This document shows, one piece after another, positions 48,076-56,940 of a stretch of DNA of 64,000 nucleotides; position 1 is the first letter of the stretch; each line of letters starts with the position of its first letter. The notes under the pieces were generated by a model, which saw only the letters and a list, made by a program, of their open reading frames with translations, was not told the origin of the DNA and ran no database searches. Source of the stretch: Paenibacillus sabuli (lineage in GTDB: Bacteria > Bacillota > Bacilli > Paenibacillales > Paenibacillaceae); contig NZ_JACXIZ010000002.1 in NCBI RefSeq assembly GCF_014705605.1, positions 1 to 64,000 of the forward strand. The letters run 5' to 3'. Position numbers and translations under genes: made by a program.

Positions 48076-50703
48076 ATGAATCGATTAATCGGGGGGCGCT
48101 TGCGCAAGCGCATCAGCCAGGCGCTGGCTGGGCTGTTGCTCGGGCTGTTTCTGATTGGAAATGTAAGCGCAACCAATGTGAACGCCGACGAAAAGCCGGC
48201 CACGGGAGGCTTGGTCGCGACGGTAGATTGGAACACACTCGGGAAGACCATTGCGCCGTATGCGTACGGTCTGAACGCCAACGGTTTTTTGCAGAGTACG
48301 TATACCGAGAATCCGGACTTCATGGCCAATATCCGATACTTGAACGGCAACAAAGGCTTGATACGCATTCACAGTACCGGCATGATTAGCACTGCAGGCT
48401 GGCTCAATGAGGATCTGACCTGGAACGAGTCGCGGATTGCGGGTGCTTTGGCCCCGCTGGTCCAGGAGGATTACCCGATCATGATCAACATTCCGTACGG
48501 CCCGGCCGGCAAGACGGATTATCTGGATGCCGATGCCTTCGCCGTCTTCGCCGCCGAGCTGGTGGAGATCGTCAATGTCGATCACGGGCTGGACGTGCGC
48601 TACTGGGAAATTCCGAACGAGCGCGAGAGCGGCTTCGCGAGCCCCGGCTTGAGCGCTTCGGCTATGGCCGAGCTGATCGCCAAAAGCGCGCTCGCCATGA
48701 AGGCGGTCGATCCGTCGATACTCGTCGGCGGACCGGCGACGAGCGATGTCAACGTCCCGTATCTGTCCGACGTGATCGATCTGGCGCTGCCTAGCCTCGA
48801 CTTCGTGTCTATGCACGCCTACAGCAGCGGTCAGTCGCGACCCGGCACGGATGTTCAGGCGTACAATCATGCACAGAATCAGGGCGCGCTGGCAAGCGCG
48901 CTGCGTGCGGAGATCGAGACGAATCATCCGGGCGCGGAGCTGCCGATAGTGATTGACGAATACAATATGACCTGGGACACCGATCCGCGCCTGCATACGA
49001 GCAAGGAGTCGGTGTATACAGCGCTGCTGGCGGCGAATGTCGTCGGCGGCGACGGCACGGCCGTGAATTTTTGGCATGCTGAGGGCTCCTACATGGGACT
49101 GATGAATGACCGTCATGAGCTGTACGAGACGGCAGACCTGCATCATTGGCTGAATCGCTTCTTCCACGGTCAGACGGTCGCGACGGCATTTGAGGACGAG
49201 ACCAAGGTGGACGGCTTCGCCGTCGCCAGTGACGACCGCAAGTCAATGATGCTGATCAACCGTACGGACGACGTCCAGACGGTGGAGCTGAATCAGTCCG
49301 GCACGGCGCCGGGTACCTGGCAACTGTACCGACTGGATGCGAGCGGCTCTTCGCACACGCCAAATCTAAACGCTGCCTCATGGGCGGCGGACGGACTGGA
49401 GCTGCCGGGACATTCGGTCACGGTACTCACGAGCGGGGCAGAGGCAACCCCGGTCGAGCACATCCCATACACACTGACGAATGGGCAGTCGGAGACGCTG
49501 CTGACCGCGACGGGCTCCGTCTATGGCTACGTACACGGCCCGAATACGCTCAGCTGGGATCAGCAGTGGACCTTCCGCGCAGTCGGCGGCGGTCGATACG
49601 AGATCCAGACGCGTGGCGGCGAGAGCCTGCTGAGCGTGCCGTACGGGCAAAGCGAGGTCGCGACGCAGTGGGAGCTGATTCCGCTGTCGGGCCAGCGCGT
49701 GCGGATACAAGCGGCGGACAGCTCCCTCGTACTGGCAATCTCGACCGATCCGCTGGAGGAGGAGGTCTCGGTAGAGCCCGTGTCTACGGACCCGCGCCAG
49801 ACGTGGCAGATGGACTATGCCGGCCCCCGCACACACATTATCGATCACGGCGAGCATCTATATCAGGTGATAAACAAGGCCTCAGGCAAGGTGCTGCAGA
49901 TCGGCAATTCACGCGGTACGGAGGGCGGTATTGCCAATCTTCAAGAGGATGAGGGACTGGCGAGTCAGAAGTGGAGTTTCCGCTGCTTCGACGGGTGCTC
50001 CGGCTTTCGCATGATCAACGCGGGCAGTAAGCTGGTCATTAATGGCGCGGCCGGCTCGCGCATTACCCAGGCTCCATTCTGGTACGATGCGCCGCGGCAG
50101 CTATGGACGCTGGACAAGCAGCCGGATGGCGCCTACGTCATTCGCGACAACGTCACGACAGGCGTGCTGCAGCCGAAGGACGGCAGTCTGCTCGAGGGCG
50201 CGATGGCGGTCACGGCTCCGTATACCGGGACGGATGCGCAGCAGTGGTATATCGTCAAGGACGAGCGGCAGCCTATCGAGCCCGTCGTCGACGAGGAACA
50301 TGACTATATTCTGCAGAATGCGGCTACTGGCCAGGTCATGGAGGTCGCCGATGCGAGCACCGCCAATGCGGCCAGCGTTACGCAGGCCGTGTACGCCGGC
50401 ACCCCGGAGCAGCTATGGCAGTTCCGCTGGTACCGCAGCGGCACGCGCATCGTCAATGCGAACAGCGGTCTCGTGCTGGCGCCGAACGCTTCGCAGTTGG
50501 CGATTCAGCAGACCTTTGCCTATCATGATGTGAATCAGCAGTGGATTCTGGAGCGGCAGCCGGATGGCAGCTATCTGCTCGTCTATGCGGCGAACCGCAA
50601 GGTATTGCAGCCGGTTGACGCAAGCGGCGCCGAAGGCATCCGCTACGAGTGGGCGGACCCCGACGGCACCGACAAGCAGCGGTGGCTCGTGCTGCGGCAG
50701 TAA
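48076..50703 (+). CDS. secreted glycoside hydrolase with ricin-type lectin domains
   Basis: 875 residues. Signal peptide (about 1-38), then a clan-A (beta/alpha)8 catalytic domain. Likely acid/base Glu182 is in YWEIPNERES and likely nucleophile Glu295 in PIVIDEYNM; the layout suits GH39- or GH30/GH51-like enzymes that attack beta-xylosides or related linkages. A beta-sandwich follows (residues about 400-460), then at least two ricin B-like trefoil modules (repeats such as IINKASGKVLQIG and ILQNAATGQVMEVAD, each with a QxW ending) for sugar binding. AAAGGAGG lies upstream. The sugar is not known. It may feed the transport systems in the window. Confidence 0.82.
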   Translation: MNRLIGGRLRKRISQALAGLLLGLFLIGNVSATNVNADEKPATGGLVATVDWNTLGKTIAPYAYGLNANGFLQSTYTENPDFMANIRYLNGNKGLIRIHSTGMISTAGWLNEDLTWNESRIAGALAPLVQEDYPIMINIPYGPAGKTDYLDADAFAVFAAELVEIVNVDHGLDVRYWEIPNERESGFASPGLSASAMAELIAKSALAMKAVDPSILVGGPATSDVNVPYLSDVIDLALPSLDFVSMHAYSSGQSRPGTDVQAYNHAQNQGALASALRAEIETNHPGAELPIVIDEYNMTWDTDPRLHTSKESVYTALLAANVVGGDGTAVNFWHAEGSYMGLMNDRHELYETADLHHWLNRFFHGQTVATAFEDETKVDGFAVASDDRKSMMLINRTDDVQTVELNQSGTAPGTWQLYRLDASGSSHTPNLNAASWAADGLELPGHSVTVLTSGAEATPVEHIPYTLTNGQSETLLTATGSVYGYVHGPNTLSWDQQWTFRAVGGGRYEIQTRGGESLLSVPYGQSEVATQWELIPLSGQRVRIQAADSSLVLAISTDPLEEEVSVEPVSTDPRQTWQMDYAGPRTHIIDHGEHLYQVINKASGKVLQIGNSRGTEGGIANLQEDEGLASQKWSFRCFDGCSGFRMINAGSKLVINGAAGSRITQAPFWYDAPRQLWTLDKQPDGAYVIRDNVTTGVLQPKDGSLLEGAMAVTAPYTGTDAQQWYIVKDERQPIEPVVDEEHDYILQNAATGQVMEVADASTANAASVTQAVYAGTPEQLWQFRWYRSGTRIVNANSGLVLAPNASQLAIQQTFAYHDVNQQWILERQPDGSYLLVYAANRKVLQPVDASGAEGIRYEWADPDGTDKQRWLVLRQ

Positions 50704-50875
50704 GGCAGAGCTATCGTCGGCTCGATTGGATTCCGAGCAGCGCTCGTCGGCGGCGAGTCCAGCGCATGACCGTTACGAATTTTATGATGCGCGGCAGGCG
50801 ATGAAGCAAGGCGTGCAGAATTACAATGTGAAGGGCATCTTCAATTTTTTTGATATAGGGGAAGGGGAAGAAAGC

Positions 50876-52015
50876 ATGTCGGATGAACGAGAGCGATCGT
50901 ATTGGTTGCAAACGATGCTGCGCATCGGAGGGCCGGTACTGGAGGCGGCCGCACATCGGAGGCTGCGGGAGGATATGCCGCTGGAGGCCAAGAGAGATCG
51001 CAGCGCCTGCAGCTATCTGGAGGCCTTTGGCCGTACATTGTGCGGCATGGCTCCGTGGCTGGAGCTGACCGATCCCGATCTGAGCGAATCGGAGGCCGCG
51101 TTGCAAAAGCAGTACCGGGAGTGGGCGGTAGCCGGGCTGGACGCACTCACCAACCCCGATTCGCCAGACTACGGCCGCTTCGGAGACAGCCCGCAGTCGC
51201 TCGTCGACGCGGCCTTCCTCGCAGAGGCTCTGCTGCGCGCCCCGGGACGACTCTGGGAGCCGCTGGAGGCGCGGGTGAAGCAACAGGTGTTGGAGGCGAT
51301 GCGCGCGACGCGAGTCGTCACTCCGCCTTACAACAACTGGTTGTTGTTCGCAGCGATGGTCGAGACATGGATCGGTGCGACCGGCGAACAGGCGGATGGC
51401 ATGCGCATCGATTACGCCCTGCGCGAGCACGAGCTCTGGTACAAGGGGGACGGGACGTACGGCGACGGCCCGGAATTCCACTGGGACTATTACAACAGCT
51501 ATGTTATCCAGCCGATGCTGCTCGACACGCTGCGGACGCAAGGTCGCCCGGTCGAGGAGCAGACGCGCATCCTGACGCGAGCGCAGCGCTATGCCGAGGT
51601 GCAGGAGCGGCTGATCGCCCCTGACGGCAGCTTCGCGCCACTGGGTCGCTCGCTTGCGTACCGCTGTGGCGCGTTTCACCTGCTCGCACAGCTGGCGCTG
51701 CTGGACGAGCTCCCGCAGACTCTGCCGCGTGCGCAGGTGCGCTGCGCGCTGGAAGCGGTCATTCGGCGCACGATGGACGCGCCGGGCACGTTCGACGCGA
51801 ATGGGTGGCTCCGCATCGGCCTGTGCGGCCATCAACCGGGCCTGGGCGAGGGCTATATCTCGACGGGCAGTCTCTATCTGTGTACGGCGGCCTTTCTACC
51901 GCTTGGCTTGCCTGCGCATGCGCCCTTCTGGCAGGACGATGACCAAGCTTGGACGGCGCAGCGGCTGTGGTCGAGCGAGGACCTGGCCGCAGATCATGCG
52001 CTGACGCAACACTGA
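50876..52015 (+). CDS. DUF2264 family protein
   Basis: 379 residues from ATG 50876, behind GGGGAAGGGGAAG. It matches the DUF2264 pattern of an (alpha/alpha)6 toroid: SYLEAFGRTLCGMAPWL, TPPYNNWLLFAAMVET and GDGPEFHWDYYNSYVIQPML. These proteins often sit near polysaccharide-degradation genes and are thought to act on uronate-containing sugars, but no reaction is firmly assigned. It follows the glycosidase by 170 bp and may be co-regulated with it. Confidence 0.85.
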   Translation: MSDERERSYWLQTMLRIGGPVLEAAAHRRLREDMPLEAKRDRSACSYLEAFGRTLCGMAPWLELTDPDLSESEAALQKQYREWAVAGLDALTNPDSPDYGRFGDSPQSLVDAAFLAEALLRAPGRLWEPLEARVKQQVLEAMRATRVVTPPYNNWLLFAAMVETWIGATGEQADGMRIDYALREHELWYKGDGTYGDGPEFHWDYYNSYVIQPMLLDTLRTQGRPVEEQTRILTRAQRYAEVQERLIAPDGSFAPLGRSLAYRCGAFHLLAQLALLDELPQTLPRAQVRCALEAVIRRTMDAPGTFDANGWLRIGLCGHQPGLGEGYISTGSLYLCTAAFLPLGLPAHAPFWQDDDQAWTAQRLWSSEDLAADHALTQH

Positions 52016-52047
52016 CACCAGGCTCGGGAAATGGAAGGGGAGTTGCC

Positions 52048-52731
52048 GTGAACAGCCGCATACTGATCGTCGAGGACGAGCCGGATCTTGCGATGGTGCT
52101 GCACGCCTATTTGCGACAGGCGGGCTATGCGACCGAGCGAGCGGAGACCGGCGAGCGTGCATTGGAGCTGACAGCGCAATGGCGACCTCAGCTCGTGCTG
52201 CTCGATGTGCTGCTGCCCGATCTGGACGGGTGGGTCGTCCTGGAGCGGCTGCGCGCGCACAGCTCGATACCGGTCATCATGTTGACGGCGCTCGGCGATC
52301 TTGCATACAAGCTGCAAGGCTTCGAGCGCGGGGCCGATGATTACATCACCAAGCCGTTCATCGGCGAGGAGCTCGTCGCGCGCGTAGGCGCCGTGCTGCG
52401 GCGCCCGGCCCGGATCATGACACCGGAGCGCGCCGTATTCGGCGGCTTGTCGCTGGACTTCGGCGCCAGGGAGGTGTCGCTGCGCGGACGGCAGGTGCCT
52501 CTGCCACCGCGCGATCTGGAGCTGCTGACGCATATGGCCCGTCACCCGAATTACTCGCTGAGCCGGGCGCAGCTGATCGAGGCGGTGTGGGGTATCGATT
52601 ACGACGGCAGCGATCGGGCTGTTGATATGGCCGTGACCCGGATTCGTCAGGCGCTGGCGGAGTGGCCGGCCGCGGAAGGCGAGATAGCGACGATACGCAA
52701 TTACGGCTATCAGTTCCGCGTTGCGCGCTAG
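52048..52731 (+). CDS. OmpR-family response regulator
   Basis: 227 residues from GTG 52048, with GGAAGGGGAG upstream. Receiver domain (ILIVEDEPDLAMVLHAYLRQ; phospho-acceptor Asp in LVLLDVLLPDLDGW; Lys in DYITKPFIG) and a winged-helix output domain (VPLPPRDLELLTHMARHP, AVDMAVTRIRQAL, IRNYGYQFR). It is the first gene of a regulator-patatin-kinase set. The DUF2264 gene ends 32 bp upstream, so it may belong to the same transcript. Its target genes are unknown. Confidence 0.9.
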   Translation: MNSRILIVEDEPDLAMVLHAYLRQAGYATERAETGERALELTAQWRPQLVLLDVLLPDLDGWVVLERLRAHSSIPVIMLTALGDLAYKLQGFERGADDYITKPFIGEELVARVGAVLRRPARIMTPERAVFGGLSLDFGAREVSLRGRQVPLPPRDLELLTHMARHPNYSLSRAQLIEAVWGIDYDGSDRAVDMAVTRIRQALAEWPAAEGEIATIRNYGYQFRVAR

Positions 52732-52819
52732 CTCTTGTGACAGGATCGAAACAATCGCGGGGTATGATGGAGGGTGATAGGCGGCAGCGCCGCCAGCTAG
52801 GCCGAAAGGAAGATAGCCC

Positions 52820-54688
52820 GTGAGCAAGAAGTTTCTAACCTATCCCATCTTCAGTCGATTGGATGCGGAGGATATGGAGGCGATCCTCCCATACTTGAGT
52901 GAACACACCTATGATGCCGGTACGACGCTGCTTCGGCAGGGGCAGGCCGGCGACCGGCTGCATCTGCTGCTGTCGGGGACGCTGGGCGTGTTCGTGGAAA
53001 AAGAAATGCGCGTGCGCGTGGCGGTGTTGGAGGAAGGTCAGATCTGCGGCGAGATGTCGTGTCTAACCGGAGAGCCGGTCAGCGCGACGGTCATGGCCGA
53101 AGGCGCGGTGCGGACGTTGTCGATTACGCGCGCGGGCATGCTGCAATTGATGGAACGGAGCCCGGTATTCCGCAAGCAGATGATCGAGGCGATGATTGCG
53201 CGGATCGGCCGATCCAACGAGCGCATTGCGCAGGAGCATGCGCGCGGGGCGCTCGTCCTGCGTCAGTTGGAACGCGAACGCGCCGCCAGCTTTGGCCCGC
53301 TCGTCGGCAGCGGGCCGTTCATGGGGCAGCTGCGCCACCGAATATCGCGTCTGACGGATTCCGATTACCCGCTATGTCTCGTCGGCGATCCCGGCGTCGG
53401 CAAGCTGCACCTTGCTTACGCCATTCATCGCGGCTCGGCGCGCCGCGAGCAGCCATTGCTGCGTATCGACGGCGCACACTTCGCGCACGCGGAATGGAAG
53501 CTGCAACTGCGAGCGGGCGCCGGCGAGGGCATGCTCGTACTGGAGCATGCCGACCATTTGCCGCCTGAGCTGCTGCACGAGCTGCTGGACGAATGGTCGT
53601 GCGAACGCGGCAGGCCTGCGCTCGTGATGACCGCCTGTCGCCGCCCGGCAACGGAGCGGCGCATCGCGTGCATTGAGCTGACGCCGCTGCGCGAGCGGGT
53701 GGAGGATATCCCCGAGCTGGCCGCCGAATTTTTGGCGCAGGCGGGAGCGGTCCGGCCGGAGGAGGCGATTGCCGAGCCGGCGATGCGCATGCTGGCCATG
53801 TATCCTTATATGAAGGGCAATATACAGGAGTTGAAGGAAGTCGTGCAACAAGCCCTCGTGCGCAGCGAGGGCCGGGCGATCCAGGCTCGGCATATCAAGT
53901 TCGGCGGCCGCCGCGCGCCCGGGGCGCGGCCGACCATCGGCTTGGCGCTGGGCAGCGGCTCCGTGCGCGGCGCGGCGCATATCGGCGTGTTGAAGGTGCT
54001 GGAGCGCGAGGGCATTCCCGTCGACATTGTGGCGGGTACGAGCGTCGGCGCCTTTTTGGGCGCTTTGTACGTCGGCGGCCAGCCGATCTCGGCTTTCGAA
54101 CGGGTGCTGCCGACGGTGCGCTGGAACCAGTTGCTTCGCCCGGCCTTGCCGCCCAAGGCATTCTTCGACAACCGTCCGATGGCCCGGTTCGTGGAGAAGT
54201 ACATCGGCCCCGTCCAATTCGACGAGCTACCGATACCGTTTGCCGCCGTGGCGTCGGATGCGACGACCGGCGAGCCGTACATTTTGAACGAGGGCAGCGT
54301 GTCGCATGCGATCTGCGCCTCCACGGCCATCCCCGGCATCATGAAGCCGGTCCACTATCGCGGGCGGCTGCTGCTCGACGGCGCAGTCGTACACCCGGTA
54401 CCTGTCGCGCTGGCCAAAAGCTTGGGCGCGGATATCGTGATTGCGGTCGACGTTAGCCTCCCCTCCTTCGTGAAGCGCAGACCGGCTCATTTCGTATCCT
54501 CGATCCTGAATACGATCGATATCATGAGCGAGAAGATCGTCAGCGAGGAGTTGCAGTTGGCCGACGTCGTGCTGCGCCCGCAGCTCGACACGAATCAGAT
54601 GACCTTCAAAGCCTCCACGCTGCTCATTCAAAAAGGCGAGCTGGCGGCATGCGAAGCGGTCGCAGCGATTCGAAACAAAATGAGCTGA
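52820..54688 (+). CDS. cNMP-binding/degenerate AAA+/patatin phospholipase fusion
   Basis: 622 residues, GTG start 52820. Three parts: residues 1-125 a cyclic-nucleotide-binding fold (LRQGQAGDRLHLLLSGTLGV, GEMSCLTGEPVSATV); about 155-360 an NtrC-like AAA+ domain with degenerate Walker A (GDPGVGKL, residues 189-196, no Ser/Thr), weak Walker B (LVLEHAD) and no GAFTGA loop, ending in GNIQELKEVVQQAL; 370-600 a patatin lipase (LGSGSVRGAAHIG oxyanion loop, GTSVGA with Ser408, DGA with Asp520). The catalytic Ser-Asp dyad is intact, so acyl hydrolase activity is likely, possibly gated by the sensor domains. It lies between a response regulator and a kinase gene, 15 bp before the latter. Confidence 0.85.
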   Translation: MSKKFLTYPIFSRLDAEDMEAILPYLSEHTYDAGTTLLRQGQAGDRLHLLLSGTLGVFVEKEMRVRVAVLEEGQICGEMSCLTGEPVSATVMAEGAVRTLSITRAGMLQLMERSPVFRKQMIEAMIARIGRSNERIAQEHARGALVLRQLERERAASFGPLVGSGPFMGQLRHRISRLTDSDYPLCLVGDPGVGKLHLAYAIHRGSARREQPLLRIDGAHFAHAEWKLQLRAGAGEGMLVLEHADHLPPELLHELLDEWSCERGRPALVMTACRRPATERRIACIELTPLRERVEDIPELAAEFLAQAGAVRPEEAIAEPAMRMLAMYPYMKGNIQELKEVVQQALVRSEGRAIQARHIKFGGRRAPGARPTIGLALGSGSVRGAAHIGVLKVLEREGIPVDIVAGTSVGAFLGALYVGGQPISAFERVLPTVRWNQLLRPALPPKAFFDNRPMARFVEKYIGPVQFDELPIPFAAVASDATTGEPYILNEGSVSHAICASTAIPGIMKPVHYRGRLLLDGAVVHPVPVALAKSLGADIVIAVDVSLPSFVKRRPAHFVSSILNTIDIMSEKIVSEELQLADVVLRPQLDTNQMTFKASTLLIQKGELAACEAVAAIRNKMS

Positions 54689-54703
54689 GCATTCTGTCGG
54701 AGC

Positions 54704-56188
54704 ATGGGGGCGGAAGACGTGCAAAGAAGAAGAAGTTTGTTGTTGTATGGGTCGCTGCGCTATTTTCTGTTGCTGCTTGTCTGTGCGATCGGCGTCGGAA
54801 TCGGAACGTTGACGTTGATCCAGTATAGCGCCTCAAAAGAGCAGCGGGAGGCGATGGAGCAGGTTGTGCGCGAGCTCGGGGCAAAGCTCCAGGCGCACGG
54901 CGGCGCGCTGCCGGAGGAATTGCTGGAGCGTGAGCTGGTGGAGCAGACGGAGCGCTTCGGCCTGACGAGCCGGCCGATTTTTTTCGTGCTTGATTCGCGG
55001 GGGCGGCTCGTCCAGCAATCGCCCTTGGCGCCGCGCTTCGATCTGGAGGAGCTGCGCGGAGAGCTCGCTGCTATCACGCAAGGGGCTGCGGGGGTTGTAA
55101 GGCCGCGCGGACTGGGGGGTGAGATCCCGTACGTGGGGGCTGCCGTCCCGCTGGTCTCGGCCGCCGGTACGAGCGCCGGATATGCGCTGTTCGTGCAGCC
55201 GAAATCCGATGTTTTGCGCGGTCTGCAGGCTTTTCGGGAAATTCGGCTGTTTGGGACGGGCTTGATCGTGCTGGTCGGCTGGCTTGCGATCTATTGGATC
55301 ACCCGGCGACTGGTGCAGCCGATTCGGCATGCGGCGGAGGCATCGCGCCAGATCGTCGCCGGCAACTACGACATTCAATTGAGCAGTCATAGCCATCCGG
55401 AGAAGGAAATCCACGAGTTGCTGCAATCGTTCCGCGAAATGGCCGATCGATTGAAGCGTCTGGAGGCGCTGCGGACCCAATTGCTCGCCGGGGTCACGCA
55501 TGAGCTGAAGACGCCGATTGCCTCGATCAGCGGCTTGCTGCAGGCGGTACGGGACAGCGTAGTGGAGGGCGAGGAGGCAAAGCTGTTTTTGGACAACGGC
55601 TTAAAGCATACCCGCCATCTGCAAAAAATGGTCGAGGATTTGCTGGATTTTCATGCGTTTGCGTCCAACACGGTGACGATCTGCCGCGAGCCGTTCCATA
55701 TGCGCAAGGCGTTGCATGCAATCGTCCGGCAGTGGAACTTCAGCCGGCCTCGGCATTCGGCTCGGCTGGAGCTCGGTCAGAATCGAGGCAGTGCGGCCTG
55801 GGAGGTCGATTCGGACCCGGGGCGTGTGGAGCAGGTGGCGATCAATCTGCTGCGCAATGCCGCAGACGCCATGCCGCAGGGAGGGACGATCCTCGTACGT
55901 CTGCTGCGCGAGGCCGAATCCGTGCGCATCGAGGTGTGCGACTGTGGCCGCGGCGTGCCGGAGGAGGAGCGGGAGCGAATTTTCGAACCGTTCTACCGCG
56001 GCGAGGCCAAAAAGAGATACGTGCGAGGTCTCGGTCTGGGCCTGTCGTTCAGCCGGCTTATCGCCCGAGCATTGGGCGGCGAGCTTGAGCTGGCTCGCAG
56101 CGACAGTCAAGGAAGCGTCTTTGCGCTGACGGTGCCAGTGGCGAGAGCACAGGATGTGATGCCGGATGCCGCAGTGCAGAATCGATAG
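54704..56188 (+). CDS. sensor histidine kinase (HAMP, HisKA)
   Basis: 494 residues if ATG 54704 is used; GTG 54719 has a better-placed GGGGG and is equally possible. Membrane helices near 18-36 and 185-205 flank an extracellular sensor of about 150 residues. A HAMP domain, HisKA box LLAGVTHELKTPIASISGLL, and HATPase_c (INLLRNAADAMPQGG, RGLGLGLSFSRLIA) follow. It should phosphorylate the regulator encoded two genes upstream. It probably ends in or near a deletion point, since the next sequence is a truncated MOSC gene immediately behind its stop. Confidence 0.88.
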   Translation: MGAEDVQRRRSLLLYGSLRYFLLLLVCAIGVGIGTLTLIQYSASKEQREAMEQVVRELGAKLQAHGGALPEELLERELVEQTERFGLTSRPIFFVLDSRGRLVQQSPLAPRFDLEELRGELAAITQGAAGVVRPRGLGGEIPYVGAAVPLVSAAGTSAGYALFVQPKSDVLRGLQAFREIRLFGTGLIVLVGWLAIYWITRRLVQPIRHAAEASRQIVAGNYDIQLSSHSHPEKEIHELLQSFREMADRLKRLEALRTQLLAGVTHELKTPIASISGLLQAVRDSVVEGEEAKLFLDNGLKHTRHLQKMVEDLLDFHAFASNTVTICREPFHMRKALHAIVRQWNFSRPRHSARLELGQNRGSAAWEVDSDPGRVEQVAINLLRNAADAMPQGGTILVRLLREAESVRIEVCDCGRGVPEEERERIFEPFYRGEAKKRYVRGLGLGLSFSRLIARALGGELELARSDSQGSVFALTVPVARAQDVMPDAAVQNR

Positions 56189-56189
56189 A

Positions 56190-56432
56190 GCGGCCGTGCT
56201 GCAGGCGGGGACTGTCGCGGATACGGACGAGCTCGTGCTGCTGGAGCGCGACGCGGCCGGCGTCACCGTCGCCGATGCGAATCGGATCATGCACCACGAG
56301 ACGGATTACCTGGAGGGCATGAGCCGGCTGCTCGCGGTCGAGGCGCTGTCGGCGAGCTGGTCCGCCACGCTGCGCAAGCGTCTGGACGGGCAGCGCACGG
56401 ACACGAAGGCCAGATTGGAAGGACAGGCTTAG
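56190..56432 (+). pseudogene. MOSC-domain (YiiM-like) C-terminal fragment
   Basis: Residues VLQAGTVADTDELVLLERD, AGVTVADANRIMHH and VEALSASWSATLRKRL match the C-terminal tail of YiiM-type MOSC proteins, which bind molybdenum cofactor. The whole MOSC core with its Cys is missing, and the fragment begins right after the kinase stop. It is probably not expressed as a functional protein. Confidence 0.65.
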
Positions 56433-56459
56433 CGCGCTCGGCGCAAGGAGGGATAAGGC

Positions 56460-56940
56460 ATGCATCAAGCGGAAATGATGAAGTACCACGCCTACCACGG
56501 CTGGGCGAATGCGCGGCTGCTCGATCATGTGGCGCGCACACCGGAGGTGTTTGCCCGCGTCCTGGCGTCGCCGTTCCCGACGATGGCCCGGATGTTCGGT
56601 CACCTCTATGATGTGGATCGCACCTGGTTCAGCCGGATGAGAGGGAGCGGCCCGGGGGCGCTCGGAGAGACGGTGTTCGCCGAGCCGGCAGAGGCCAAGG
56701 CAAGGCTCGGCGCGCTGCACGCGTCGGTGCGCGATTTATCTGTCCGGCGCGCAGGGCGATGCGGTCATCCGGTACGCCAACACGTCCGGTACGGTGTATG
56801 AGAATACGCTGACGGAGCTGCTCGTGCAGATGGTCAACCACGGCACCTACCATCGCGGCAATGTGACGGCGATGCTGTACCAAGCCGGATTGCCAAGCTG
56901 CGGCACGGACTGGATCCTCTTCATGCGGGAGCAGACATGA
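56460..56940 (+). pseudogene. DinB-family gene with a frameshift
   Basis: An ATG at 56460 behind AAGGAGG opens a DinB frame (MHQAEMMKYHAYHGWANARL, then FPTMARMFGHLYDVDRTWF). Near 56735 the reading frame changes and about 20-30 residues may be lost. The other frame then gives the normal end (VNHGTYHRGNVTAMLYQAG, with metal-binding His). The stop at 56938-56940 overlaps the next gene's ATG. A sequencing error could also explain it. Confidence 0.75.
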
